DNA of 11,957 bases from Candidatus Thorarchaeota archaeon (GCA_016840825.1 JAEORN010000268.1:1-11957), one strand, 5' to 3'. Shown: positions 1 to 7,447, counted from the first letter of the stretch. Notes: a model not told the origin generated them from the sequence alone. Numbers and translations are program-made.

Positions 1-408
1 GAACTCAGTGCTACCATCATCATCAATATCTACACCTTTAATCGTCCTTTCTTCCAATGTTCCTGATTCAATTGACTGATTCAGAGTAACTTGGTTTATA
101 GGATCGACAAAGCGTAAGTAATCTGCAAGATCATCTGAATATGCAAATCCTCTGTAAGTACTAACATTGCCCGTTGCAATATAGTCCGATTGAGCTGTAA
201 GTTGTATCGTGAGAAGAAGGTTGTCTGCAGCTAGCTCCGGTTCAACAACGAGATTCTCTCTTGTTTCTATAATAGGTGACATACTACCTGACAATAATGG
301 AGCTATCATCAAACAAAGTAAGAAAGACAGCATCACTAGCTTGATCCCATCAAGCTCATAATTCCGTAATTGGCGTGAACGAATACCTGACGCAGCATCA
401 ATGACCAT
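1..408 (-). CDS. Membrane-anchored extracellular protein, N-terminal part (runs off left edge)
   Basis: This is an open frame of 136 codons that continues past position 1. The ATG at 408 is the only standard start after an in-frame TGA at 450-448. A short charged N-terminus (about residues 1-22) is followed by a hydrophobic segment at about 23-40 (IKLVMLSFLLCLMIAPLL), then a polar chain. This looks like a signal anchor or uncleaved signal peptide with the rest outside the cell. The last visible residues, GVDIDDDGSTEF, resemble the Asp-rich calcium-binding loops of VCBS/FG-GAP or dockerin-type repeats found in surface proteins. The function cannot be named from this fragment. It lies downstream of endonuclease V on the same strand, but a 99-base gap makes a shared role unlikely. 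Confidence is good for a real gene and lower for the calcium-loop reading. Confidence 0.62.
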   Translation of the reverse strand, partial: MVIDAASGIRSRQLRNYELDGIKLVMLSFLLCLMIAPLLSGSMSPIIETRENLVVEPELAADNLLLTIQLTAQSDYIATGNVSTYRGFAYSDDLADYLRFVDPINQVTLNQSIESGTLEERTIKGVDIDDDGSTEF

Positions 409-507
409 TGCAATTCCAACCTGTGCGAATACCTTTGATAATCTGCTTCACTCGTGCATTTTTGTCTTTCTTCTATCAAGTATAGAGGTGATGATTCCTT
501 TCCATGG

Positions 508-1164
508 TCAATCTATCGAAGCTTTTCGGAGAGTCTTTGAACCTAGGTGGGCTTGTCTAAGCGGTTCTGGAGTTCCTTGAAGCGTGACTCTTTCAATAAT
601 ATCAGCAGCTGAATCCAGTGAAATTCTGTTTCCCACTGAAACATAGAACGGTTTCCTTCGTTTAGGTGCCCAGAACGCCATTCCCAGCTGTTCATTATTC
701 AGCATGATTGGGGCTTTCTTACCCTGACGTATTCCTACTTCCCCAAGCATCAGCTTCTTAGCTACTCCAACTGTTGGATTGTTCATTTTTATTCCAACAT
801 AAGACGCGAGGCCCATTCGTCTTGGATGCAGGATACCATTTCCATCAATTAGGATTGATCCTTCATATTTGATATCATTTAGAATATCGATGATTAGAGG
901 CGCTTCTCGTAGATAGAAGAATCCGGAGATATATGGAGTATTGCATATTGATATCTTGGTTTCCTTTTGGACAATCTCCATGGATTCAACATCGAGAACG
1001 ACTGCACAGGTGAAAGCCCTGACATCTTCATATGAAACATCCACTCCTGTGATATACCTACTATTTACCAATGAGCTATCTACTTTAGATACTAGTAAAG
1101 CAAGTTCTAGTTGCTCTTTCTCCGCAGCTTGGAGAACATCCTCTATCCTATTCGTATGCTCCAT
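508..1164 (-). CDS. nfi: Endonuclease V (deoxyinosine 3' endonuclease)
   Basis: Endonuclease V cuts DNA, and in some lineages RNA, one phosphodiester bond 3' of inosine, starting repair of deaminated adenine. The 218 residues match the usual family length. Family landmarks appear in order: GVDVSY with the metal-binding Asp42; PYISGFFYLREAP with Glu87; DGNGILHPRRMGLAS with Asp107 and His113; PTVGVAKK with Lys136; the strand VSVGNRISLD; and the closing PEPLRQAHL. These correspond closely to the catalytic Asp43, Glu89, Asp110, His116 and Lys139 of the Thermotoga enzyme, so the protein should be active. Small departures are DGNG in place of the common DGHG or DGQG, and GNR in place of GHR. The start is followed by a plausible N-terminal helix. 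An AATAATAA element on the minus strand ends 25 bases before the ATG, suggesting a leaderless message. The gene is divergent from the DJ-1-like gene. Confidence 0.95.
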   Translation of the reverse strand: MEHTNRIEDVLQAAEKEQLELALLVSKVDSSLVNSRYITGVDVSYEDVRAFTCAVVLDVESMEIVQKETKISICNTPYISGFFYLREAPLIIDILNDIKYEGSILIDGNGILHPRRMGLASYVGIKMNNPTVGVAKKLMLGEVGIRQGKKAPIMLNNEQLGMAFWAPKRRKPFYVSVGNRISLDSAADIIERVTLQGTPEPLRQAHLGSKTLRKASID

Positions 1165-1226
1165 GTCAGTTTCGCTTCAACAGATTTCCTTATTATTCTC
1201 ATGCAATTCAGAGATATGATTCAAAC
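1165..1226. promoter_or_regulatory. Divergent promoter region between endonuclease V and DJ-1-like genes
   Basis: Only 62 bases separate the two divergent start codons. One AT-rich block, TTATTATT at 1190-1197, lies 25 bases before the minus-strand ATG (1164) and 29 bases before the plus-strand ATG (1227). This suits archaeal TATA-box placement for leaderless or nearly leaderless transcription in both directions. No convincing Shine-Dalgarno precedes either start. This is inference from spacing only. Confidence 0.4.
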
Positions 1227-1778
1227 ATGAAGATCATGGTGCTACTATACGAAGACTTTGTCGATTTCGAGATTTCACTGCTTCTATTGCTTCTGAGAGA
1301 AAAGGGTGAATTGACTTTCATTTCAGCAGATGATCTCAAAGTCACCTCATATGGTCGACTCAAGGTCTGTGCTGATATGAGAATTGAAGATGTTCAACCA
1401 AGTGGATTCGACCTACTAGTGATTCCTGGAGGTGAACCAAAGACGTATGTTGATAGATACGATATCCAGTCCTTCATATCTGCGGTCAATGAAAATGGTA
1501 TCACAATCGCTGCTATCTGTGGTGGTCCTGAGTTTCTGGCACAAGCGGGAATAATCAAAGGAAAGCATATCACACACGGACATGATCCTGAGTATGCTGC
1601 GAAGGTATTCTCTGAGAGTATAATCGAGGACGCAGATGTTGTTATCGATGGGAACATAATTACTGCGAGAGGGCAAGCATACGCTGAGTTCGCAATCGAG
1701 GTGTACAATTATCTCGGCTTCTTTCGATCTACTTCCGAGCGAGAAGAAACCCTCAGATGGATGAAGAATATTCGATAA
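1227..1778 (+). CDS. DJ-1/PfpI family protein (class I glutamine amidotransferase-like fold)
   Basis: The 183-residue protein has the DJ-1/PfpI superfamily layout. An N-terminal strand, MKIMVLLYEDFVDFE, carries the conserved Glu15. The motif DLLVIPGGE lies at residues 62-70, and the nucleophile elbow AAICGGPEFLA contains the reactive Cys98. Near the end is ITARGQAYAEFAIEVYNYLG, the usual last conserved block. HGH at 117-119 follows the elbow and could supply a partner residue. Family members act variously as proteases, deglycases or glyoxalases, chaperones or redox sensors, and the exact activity cannot be read from sequence. At the N-terminus it is divergent from endonuclease V. At the C-terminus it converges on the longin-like gene, with 26 bases between stops. 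The assignment to superfamily is secure; the substrate is unknown. Confidence 0.88.
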   Translation: MKIMVLLYEDFVDFEISLLLLLLREKGELTFISADDLKVTSYGRLKVCADMRIEDVQPSGFDLLVIPGGEPKTYVDRYDIQSFISAVNENGITIAAICGGPEFLAQAGIIKGKHITHGHDPEYAAKVFSESIIEDADVVIDGNIITARGQAYAEFAIEVYNYLGFFRSTSEREETLRWMKNIR

Positions 1779-1804
1779 TGCCTTATTTGATATCTCTAAC
1801 CTGA

Positions 1805-2455
1805 TCAACCAGAATCGGAGATGATATGTTCTTCCTCTAGTTCATTGATATATTCTTCAGCTAATGAGGATGGAATCTCTAGCTCTTTTTCGAGCAATTG
1901 AATAAGATGCTCCCTGGAGAAGGAATTCGCTTTCTCGTATCGCTGGATGAGCAAAATCAATCGAATTTGTCTTGCATTCCCAGCTTTTCGCATTGCATTA
2001 TCTACCAATCGATATACTCCTTCTGATGCAAAGAGGCTTTCTTCCAATTGAGATAATGCCCATGATTGATCGAAGAATGTTCTATCGCCATGCCAATTTC
2101 GAATTAAGAATTTATTTTCCTCCTCGAACAAGGCTAGGAATTTCAAAAATCTATTGAGATCTTCAGATGCAACATAGGATGATGTTACAATAATTCCTGC
2201 AAGGTATTCGCCTTGACAGACATGTGCATTGTACTTCTCGATTTGGAATTGCTCTTGGAAGATCCTTTCAGTTGAGTACCCGTCTACTCTCTTATGCAAT
2301 GAAGTTGCTGTAATCAGTGCACTGAACAAATCTGGATCAATAGTTTCCTCAACAAATGAATGATGAAAAATAGATAACCCGCTATCCAGCAGAGATAGTA
2401 TGACATGCTCTATATCTTTCTGCTTCTGTTTTGATTTTAGTACCTTCCCTGCCAT
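1805..2455 (-). CDS. Uncharacterised protein with probable longin/roadblock-like N-terminal half and winged-helix-like C-terminus
   Basis: This protein has 216 residues. After a basic start, residues about 17-120 show alternating strands and helices: VILSLLDSGLSIFHHSF, then DPDLFSALITA, then AGIIVTSSYVASEDLNRFLKFLALFEEEN. This pattern resembles the longin/roadblock-type domains (a sheet with a long helix) that are abundant in Asgard archaea, where they are thought to act with small GTPases or as sensor modules. Residues about 165-216 are helical, with IRLILLIQRYEKANSF, SREHLIQLLEKELEI and LAEEYINELEEEHII, similar to a winged helix. The fold assignments come from reading the sequence and are not certain. 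A weak Shine-Dalgarno-like AGGGAT lies a few bases before the ATG. The gene is divergent from the dehydrogenase-zinc finger fusion gene across 139 bases and convergent with the DJ-1 gene. Confidence 0.6.
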   Translation of the reverse strand: MAGKVLKSKQKQKDIEHVILSLLDSGLSIFHHSFVEETIDPDLFSALITATSLHKRVDGYSTERIFQEQFQIEKYNAHVCQGEYLAGIIVTSSYVASEDLNRFLKFLALFEEENKFLIRNWHGDRTFFDQSWALSQLEESLFASEGVYRLVDNAMRKAGNARQIRLILLIQRYEKANSFSREHLIQLLEKELEIPSSLAEEYINELEEEHIISDSG

Positions 2456-2594
2456 TTACGATCCCTGTCTTCCCCATCTTCTTCTTTACGAACTATGATT
2501 TAACTGTGACTATCCTATTGGCATCTCCGCAGAAGGTTAAAGTATACCTTACATAGCCCTCAACTGGAAGCGCATTCTGGATTGGGAAGCAACG
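2456..2594. promoter_or_regulatory. Divergent promoter region; TATA-like element for the dehydrogenase fusion gene
   Basis: This is a 139-base divergent spacer. For the plus-strand gene, TTAAAGTATACC at 2537-2548 is a plausible BRE/TATA element. It would place transcription start near 2570, leaving a leader of about 25 bases. For the minus-strand gene only a weaker AT-rich stretch is visible, around 2494-2505. No repeat or operator palindrome stands out. Confidence 0.35.
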
Positions 2595-4145
2595 ATGAGG
2601 GAATCTGTCTTATTGTTAGGAGCATCTGGCTCTATGGGATTCGAAGCATTCAAAGAACTCTGGAATCGAGTGGATGGTGCAGGTAATAGAAGATACGATG
2701 TTGTTCTATTGCTAAGACCATCTAAGAAGAACAAGGATGTATTCAGTAGGTACGAAAGAGAATGTGGTATCGATACAATTGATGGAACTGGCTTTGTTGA
2801 AGGTAATGGTCTTCGTATTGTATGGGGTGATGCTACAATCTACTCGGACATGCTTGAAGCAGTTCGCGGTGTAGATTGGATTCTCTCTCCTATGGCCTTC
2901 ATAGCTCCAGCAGCTGATCACGATCCAGAAACATCCAAAGCTGTGAATACTACGGCAGTGGAGCATATCATCAAGGCAATCTATGAGGTGGGAGGACAAG
3001 ACCACATCAAATTCGTATATATCGGGTCGGTCGCTGAAACTGGGGATCGACTTCAGGAGATTCATATGGGTAGAGTCGGTGACCCTCTCAAACCAAGTAT
3101 CTTTGATTTCTACGCAACTTGTAAAATAGCAGGTGAACGAGCAGTCATTGAATCAGGTTTAAAATACTGGGTTTCTCTTCGTCAAACCTACATTGCAATC
3201 CCTGATGCGATGAGTCTGCAAGATCCAATTATGTTTCATCAACCATTAGATACGCGCATCGAATTCAATACAAGTCGAAACGCGGGACGAGGACTTATCA
3301 ACTGCTTGGATGTGCCAGAATCATCAGACTTTTGGTGTCGTGTCTATAATATGGGTGGAGGACCATCTTGCAGAATCACATACTATGAGTTACTTAGAGA
3401 TATGTATCGACTACTTGGATTGGGCGACTTTAGGAATTTTATGGATCGTAATTGGTTTGCACTACGGAATTTCCATTGTCAATACTTTGAGGACAGTCAT
3501 GTGCTCAACGAGTATATACACAACTGGGGTGATACCCTCGCAGACTACTATCAACAGGTATTAGGTCACCTTCCTATGAAACTCAAAGCTGTGAAAGTTT
3601 TAGCCAAGATTCCCGGCTTTAGAGGGATAATACAGAAAGCGACTCGCAAGGCAATGGAAAAAATGGTTGACGGAAAGGACGGCACTCGATATTGGTATGA
3701 AAGTGGGAATATCCCTCGAATCAATGCATTCTATGGCTCAATGGAGAAGTATGAATCTATTGGTGATTGGACTGATTTTAGTGAGTCTTGGCTGAAATCG
3801 AAATGGGTGCGATTGAATCACGGATATGACGAATCGAAGGTAGATCTTGAACTTGAGGACTTGCAGGAAGCTGCCAAGTTCCGGGGTGGCTCATTTCTCA
3901 TGAATACTTGGAATGGAAACATGTATGCCAAGATGAACTGGAGATGTGCTTTCGAACATAATTTTGAAGCGACTCCATATCTAGTCCTGAAGACAGGTCA
4001 TTGGTGTCCCGAATGTGCACCACCTCCTTGGAACTTTGATGAAATCGCAAAAAGGAATCCTTTCTTTGCTCAGGTCTGGTATGTAAATCATTCCAAGGAT
4101 GAAGTAAACTTCTATCCTTCTGATTGCTACAAGGACATCCTATGA
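2595..4145 (+). CDS. NAD(P)-dependent epimerase/dehydratase (extended SDR) fused to a C-terminal zinc-finger domain
   Basis: The first ~270 of 516 residues form an extended short-chain dehydrogenase/reductase. The dinucleotide-binding loop is GASGSMG at residues 9-15. Catalytic Ser145 sits in YIGS, and the YxxxK pair is Tyr173/Lys177 in YATCK. Relatives act on nucleotide sugars or similar alcohols, but the substrate is not evident. A helical region of about 150 residues follows. Residues about 431-474 then look like a treble-clef/zinc-ribbon module of the GG...WxC...H.FEATP...WCPEC type, with probable ligands Cys451, His455, Cys471 and Cys474. The family without this tail is usually 300-350 residues, so the extra ~170 are a fusion. 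The frame is intact with no sign of a joined frameshift. The start follows a TATA-like element. It ends 130 bases before the preferred start of the next gene. Confidence 0.82.
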   Translation: MRESVLLLGASGSMGFEAFKELWNRVDGAGNRRYDVVLLLRPSKKNKDVFSRYERECGIDTIDGTGFVEGNGLRIVWGDATIYSDMLEAVRGVDWILSPMAFIAPAADHDPETSKAVNTTAVEHIIKAIYEVGGQDHIKFVYIGSVAETGDRLQEIHMGRVGDPLKPSIFDFYATCKIAGERAVIESGLKYWVSLRQTYIAIPDAMSLQDPIMFHQPLDTRIEFNTSRNAGRGLINCLDVPESSDFWCRVYNMGGGPSCRITYYELLRDMYRLLGLGDFRNFMDRNWFALRNFHCQYFEDSHVLNEYIHNWGDTLADYYQQVLGHLPMKLKAVKVLAKIPGFRGIIQKATRKAMEKMVDGKDGTRYWYESGNIPRINAFYGSMEKYESIGDWTDFSESWLKSKWVRLNHGYDESKVDLELEDLQEAAKFRGGSFLMNTWNGNMYAKMNWRCAFEHNFEATPYLVLKTGHWCPECAPPPWNFDEIAKRNPFFAQVWYVNHSKDEVNFYPSDCYKDIL

Positions 4146-4217
4146 TTCAGCACCATAACCACAGTCAAGAATGCAAACGAAACCTAGCCTATCCCGTGAG
4201 TGTAAAAGTTTCCTAAC

Positions 4218-4267
4218 AAATAAATATCAGATTTCCTTATTCAACGGCTCGTTTCGCTGTAGAGGTG
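4218..4267 (+). promoter_or_regulatory. TATA-like element and Shine-Dalgarno that favour a TTG start at 4276
   Basis: AAATAAATAT at 4218-4227 resembles an archaeal TATA box and would place transcription start near 4250. GAGGTG at 4262-4267 is a good Shine-Dalgarno, 8 bases before TTG at 4276. Together they argue that the upstream ATG at 4171 lies outside the transcript. Confidence 0.45.
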
Positions 4268-4275
4268 TCATAAAA

Positions 4276-4734
4276 TTGCAGGGTTCAAGGAACGCAGCAT
4301 TGCTTGGCTTATTCAGTGTAATTCTACTCTTCATTCAAGCTGTGATTAGTTCAGCTCTACTGGATGATTGGCTTGGTGCATTTGTCGCAGGGTCTTTTGG
4401 TTTTGTCATGTTGATCTTCGTTGGTATGGCGTATTTTGGAGGATTGTCTGCAGTAGTGGAAACTACTACTACTGAAAGTCCTGATTATGGTACTGGCTAT
4501 GTCACAAGAACAATAACATCACGTGACACTGGACAACGTATCCAAATGACCCCCTGTTGTGGGATATGCGGAGGCATTGGAATCATAGTTGTTGTGTTTA
4601 TGTTCGCTGGAGATTTGCTCTTTGAACTCCTACCAGCAATCGCTCCTGGTATCATAGCTGGAATCCTAGCAATCCTTGCTGGTATAGTCTTCGCAATTGA
4701 GTACAAAGGTCCATGGACGGGTCAGGCGTTTTAG
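4276..4734 (+). CDS. Small integral membrane protein with four predicted helices
   Basis: From the TTG at 4276 the protein has 152 residues. Four hydrophobic segments are visible, starting in turn with ALLGLFSVILLFIQAVI, AFVAGSFGFVMLIFVGMAYF, GIGIIVVVFMFAGDLLF and IIAGILAILAGIVFA. A Thr/Ser-rich polar loop separates helices 2 and 3. A Cys-Cys-x-x-Cys cluster (PCCGIC) sits at the start of helix 3. A longer frame from ATG 4171 would add 35 polar residues unlike the rest. The promoter and Shine-Dalgarno placement argue against it, though it cannot be excluded. I do not recognise the family. The stop codon overlaps that of the convergent zinc-ribbon gene (TAG 4732-4734 against TAA on 4731-4733), so the two transcripts must overlap at their ends. 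Confidence 0.68.
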   Translation: MQGSRNAALLGLFSVILLFIQAVISSALLDDWLGAFVAGSFGFVMLIFVGMAYFGGLSAVVETTTTESPDYGTGYVTRTITSRDTGQRIQMTPCCGICGGIGIIVVVFMFAGDLLFELLPAIAPGIIAGILAILAGIVFAIEYKGPWTGQAF

Positions 4735-5057
4735 CTTAGGTCATATCCACATTCGGGACACCTTGACATTCCTGGACGAATAGGGGTTCTACATATAGGA
4801 CATGATGCACTGGATTGCTGAGGTCTTGGCTGCCGCTCCAAGAACCTGCCAGAGCTCCTGATGTTGTCTAATCCCATTCTGTCTGAATACATCTCAGTGT
4901 AACCACAGTTCCCGCAGGTGTATGCATCGAGCGTTGCTGTCGTGAATCCTGGCAGATCTATCTTTACCCAGCCTTCTCCACCATGAACTCTATGCGGGCC
5001 TGCTATTCGACTATCTCCACATTTAGGACAAATACCTGAATTCCTCATCTTCCTCAT
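4731..5057 (-). CDS. Small double zinc-ribbon protein
   Basis: The 108-residue protein has two four-cysteine zinc-binding sites. The first pairs CPKC (Cys10, Cys13) with CGNC (Cys48, Cys51) around a Gly-rich strand region. The second, at the C-terminus, pairs CPIC (Cys86, Cys89) with CPEC (Cys100, Cys103) and ends in GYDLS, typical of 'double zinc ribbon' tails. A basic, Gln/Pro/Ser-rich linker (about 66-84) connects them. Such proteins usually act as adaptors or nucleic-acid or protein-binding modules; no specific partner can be named. ATG codons at residues 1 and 4 are both possible starts. It lies 49 bases downstream of another minus-strand gene whose product also carries a zinc ribbon, so the two may be co-transcribed. 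It converges on the membrane-protein gene with overlapping stops. Confidence 0.75.
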   Translation of the reverse strand: MRKMRNSGICPKCGDSRIAGPHRVHGGEGWVKIDLPGFTTATLDAYTCGNCGYTEMYSDRMGLDNIRSSGRFLERQPRPQQSSASCPICRTPIRPGMSRCPECGYDLS

Positions 5058-5106
5058 TTTTCATGTTGTGCGAAGAAAGATAACTCTTCGCAGTTAAAGA
5101 TTACAT

Positions 5107-5568
5107 CTATTCTCTTTTAGCTCTTTGAGTTTGACCACAGTATGGACATTTGAATTCCATGGGACCTACCCATTCTAATCCATCTCTAGGAAGTGCATAT
5201 TCACATTTGCTGCAGACTTCTGGGATTATTATCTCATCATCATTTCTGAATCTAGATGGTTCTTCTACCGTGTATTCTTTCGAGAATGGATCTATTAGGG
5301 TCTGTGGATCCTGGTATCTTGATTGAATGATGCTAAGCATTCTGCGTTGTCGAGAGAATCCCCAAAGCATCATAATTGCACCTCCAATTCCTATTGCGAA
5401 GGGAATCCAAACCATTGACCATGGACTTGGTCCTGGTGCCCATGAAGGCCAATTCTGAGCAAAATCGATAAACATGAACCCAATCCAGAACATGATTAGC
5501 AACCACACTACCAAGAATATACCTAGAAAGATGCCTGATATCTTTGATTGAAAAGATATGATTTCCAA
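5107..5568 (-). CDS. Membrane protein with two N-terminal helices and a C-terminal zinc ribbon
   Basis: The 153-residue protein has two predicted membrane helices (about 12-34 and 52-71), joined by a Trp/Pro-rich loop (NWPSWAPGPSPW). A soluble tail ends in a zinc ribbon with Cys119, Cys122, Cys141 and Cys144 (CSKC and CPYC). The basic stretch after helix 2 (SRQRR) suggests that the tail faces the cytoplasm. The start is TTG. ATTTATAT on the minus strand (5595-5588) ends 19 bases before it, and no ATG upstream in this frame fits better. I do not recognise a named family; similar membrane-tethered zinc ribbons are common in archaea as uncharacterised proteins. It is followed by the double zinc-ribbon gene on the same strand, which suggests a two-gene unit. 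It is divergent from the large regulator gene. Confidence 0.68.
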   Translation of the reverse strand: MEIISFQSKISGIFLGIFLVVWLLIMFWIGFMFIDFAQNWPSWAPGPSPWSMVWIPFAIGIGGAIMMLWGFSRQRRMLSIIQSRYQDPQTLIDPFSKEYTVEEPSRFRNDDEIIIPEVCSKCEYALPRDGLEWVGPMEFKCPYCGQTQRAKRE

Positions 5569-5587
5569 ATCTCTCGTCTCCAGATTG

Positions 5588-5595
5588 ATATAAAT
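5588..5595. promoter_or_regulatory. TATA-like element in the divergent spacer 5569-5666
   Basis: ATATAAAT on the plus strand (ATTTATAT on the minus strand) is the best TATA candidate in this spacer. Its distance suits a near-leaderless minus-strand transcript for the membrane zinc-ribbon gene. It could also serve the plus-strand regulator gene with a leader of about 50 bases. Confidence 0.35.
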
Positions 5596-5666
5596 CTTGA
5601 ACCCATTTAGACTCTTCTTTCTGTTGCAGAAACTTAATTGAGCATTGGTTCCTCAGAATTCCTGTC

Positions 5667-7295
5667 ATGTTTAGAGACTCATGGGCTGGACTCATCACTG
5701 GAACTTGGGAACGGATAGCTACCCGTGTAAATGATGACTTTGGATTGGAATTTATCGATGCTCCAGACGATATGCATCCTTCCTATGACTCCCGTCCAAG
5801 AGATTTTGGTGGATGGATTGAGGAAAACCAGTTGGTCCTTTCGAACGAATGTCTCCGAGGTAAGATTCCACACATTGGAGTTCTTGCTAGAGGTTACCTG
5901 AGAAAAGCACTTGCAGCAGAGGGCTTTGAAGAAACAGTCATCGAGGATTTCTCGTATGCTTTCGGAGCTCTATGGTTACCGAGTAAGAATCTGAATTATT
6001 GGTATGAGAAATGGCGAGAATACTGTGAGTCCAAGGGGGACGAAACAACGGGACTCTATTATCCATCAAAAGCATTCTATCTCTTTCAGAGTTTTTCCGG
6101 GTTTGACTATTTCAATAAGTTACTCAACGAGTATATCTTGATGAAACGAAATGGTCTACAACTCGATGAGGATGACTATGTGCTTCATATGTTGGAAAGA
6201 GTAAGAAGATTTTCCGTACAACTCACACAGACAGACTTCAATCTGATACGGCGACTTCTTGAGTCTCCCGAAACCAAACGGGCTGAACTTGCGACTGAAA
6301 CTGGCAAAACGATTTCTTGGGTTTCAAGGCGACTGGTTTCGTTACAGGAACATGGTGTTCTGAGAAGAAATAGTGAGATATTCTACCCCCGACTTGGAAT
6401 GAAGCAACTAGTCTTGTTCATGAATAGTGTTGATGAAGCATCCATTTTTGACTATATTTCTAATTCTCCATTCCTATATTCTGCAAACCAAATAATTGCG
6501 GGTGAGTTTGATCTTGTAGCAACATTGTTGATTCCTCAGAATGCAAAGAACTTTCAGCTTCTTAATACATATCTCAAGATTCTTGCTGATCATGATATTG
6601 ATACTCGCCTTTTTGATATCACGGCAGTTCATAGCAATCGCTGTTTTGATCACTACTCCACAAAGAGAAATACTTGGGAAATGCCATGGGAGTTGTTCGG
6701 TCCTCATTTAAGACGAATCTATGATGACAACCTTAGCTCACTGATGTTACCTGATATGCTGGATTGTTCAATGAGTGAACTCAAGATGAAGCAACTCGAT
6801 TTGCAAATACTTAGTGAGTATCAAAAAGGATTCCCGTTGAGAGAGCTTCGTACCAGATTGGGCATTAAGTATCAACGTCTTACCAAACGTCTAGACCGAT
6901 TGAAGGAATCCAAGATTCTACGAGAAATGTATGAATTGCATCACTGTGGTCTTCACGAGTCGATACTTGTACATGTCCCTGACTCATCTCATGGATCTGC
7001 TCTTATATCGTGGGCACAACGTATGCCCTATACGAAGTCACTGAAGGGAAGTAATGACGAGACCCTCTTATTCCTTCAGCTGCCTGATGGAGGCCTTCAA
7101 GGAATGGCATTAGTTTTGAAATCCCTGTCTCCAATATTGAAACCGATGCTCTTAGACTCACAATCTCTGATAGGAACATGGTATACGTCACCTGGCTCAT
7201 GGAATGAAGCTGTCACTGAACTTTGGGATGAAGAGAAACAGATATGGAAGAGTTCAGAGGATACCATCTCAAACTGGTTGAGTGAGCTCCCATAA
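5667..7295 (+). CDS. Predicted transcriptional regulator with two winged-helix modules and an unrecognised N-terminal region
   Basis: The protein has 542 residues. A first winged helix spans about 186-240: LTQTDFNLIRRLLES, then AELATETGKTISWVSRRLVSL with the recognition helix, then QEHGVLRRN. Strands and helices to about 330 follow, resembling the effector part of Lrp/AsnC-type regulators. A second winged helix lies at about 370-425, with KQLDLQILSEYQ, LRELRTRLGIKYQRLTKRLDRL and KESKIL. It has its own C-terminal domain of about 90 residues. The protein therefore reads as an internally repeated Lrp-like unit. Residues 1-170 are mostly helical, rich in Trp and Tyr, and match no family I recognise. 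DNA binding is inferred from the helix patterns; target and ligand are unknown. The gene stands alone, divergent from the membrane zinc-ribbon gene and followed by a long gap. Confidence 0.72.
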   Translation: MFRDSWAGLITGTWERIATRVNDDFGLEFIDAPDDMHPSYDSRPRDFGGWIEENQLVLSNECLRGKIPHIGVLARGYLRKALAAEGFEETVIEDFSYAFGALWLPSKNLNYWYEKWREYCESKGDETTGLYYPSKAFYLFQSFSGFDYFNKLLNEYILMKRNGLQLDEDDYVLHMLERVRRFSVQLTQTDFNLIRRLLESPETKRAELATETGKTISWVSRRLVSLQEHGVLRRNSEIFYPRLGMKQLVLFMNSVDEASIFDYISNSPFLYSANQIIAGEFDLVATLLIPQNAKNFQLLNTYLKILADHDIDTRLFDITAVHSNRCFDHYSTKRNTWEMPWELFGPHLRRIYDDNLSSLMLPDMLDCSMSELKMKQLDLQILSEYQKGFPLRELRTRLGIKYQRLTKRLDRLKESKILREMYELHHCGLHESILVHVPDSSHGSALISWAQRMPYTKSLKGSNDETLLFLQLPDGGLQGMALVLKSLSPILKPMLLDSQSLIGTWYTSPGSWNEAVTELWDEEKQIWKSSEDTISNWLSELP

Positions 7296-7446
7296 GGATA
7301 ACATAATTGACCAAATTTCATCACTAAAGTTAATATTCGTTACCATTCTCATTCGTTTTCTTGCGGATTTCGTAGCTACTGCTTCTAGAAGTTCAAAAAA
7401 ATACATTCTTACGACATTTCCATTGGGCCAAAAATTCATGCGTTCT
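7296..7446. other. Non-coding spacer after the regulator gene
   Basis: No convincing open frame is present on either strand. A pyrimidine-rich run (about 7343-7362) could help end transcription of the upstream regulator gene. Nothing else is recognisable before the TATA-like element at 7448. Confidence 0.4.
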
Positions 7447-7447
7447 A

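Noticed and set aside
1416..1808. Minus-strand frames of 104 and 130 codons opposite the DJ-1-like gene
   Set aside because: They lie antisense to a clear DJ-1/PfpI gene and have no domain pattern or start signals of their own.
5333..5698. Minus-strand frame of 121 codons overlapping the membrane zinc-ribbon gene
   Set aside because: It shares the strand in another frame. The competing frame has membrane helices and a four-cysteine site, while this one has no coherent features and overlaps the start of the regulator gene.
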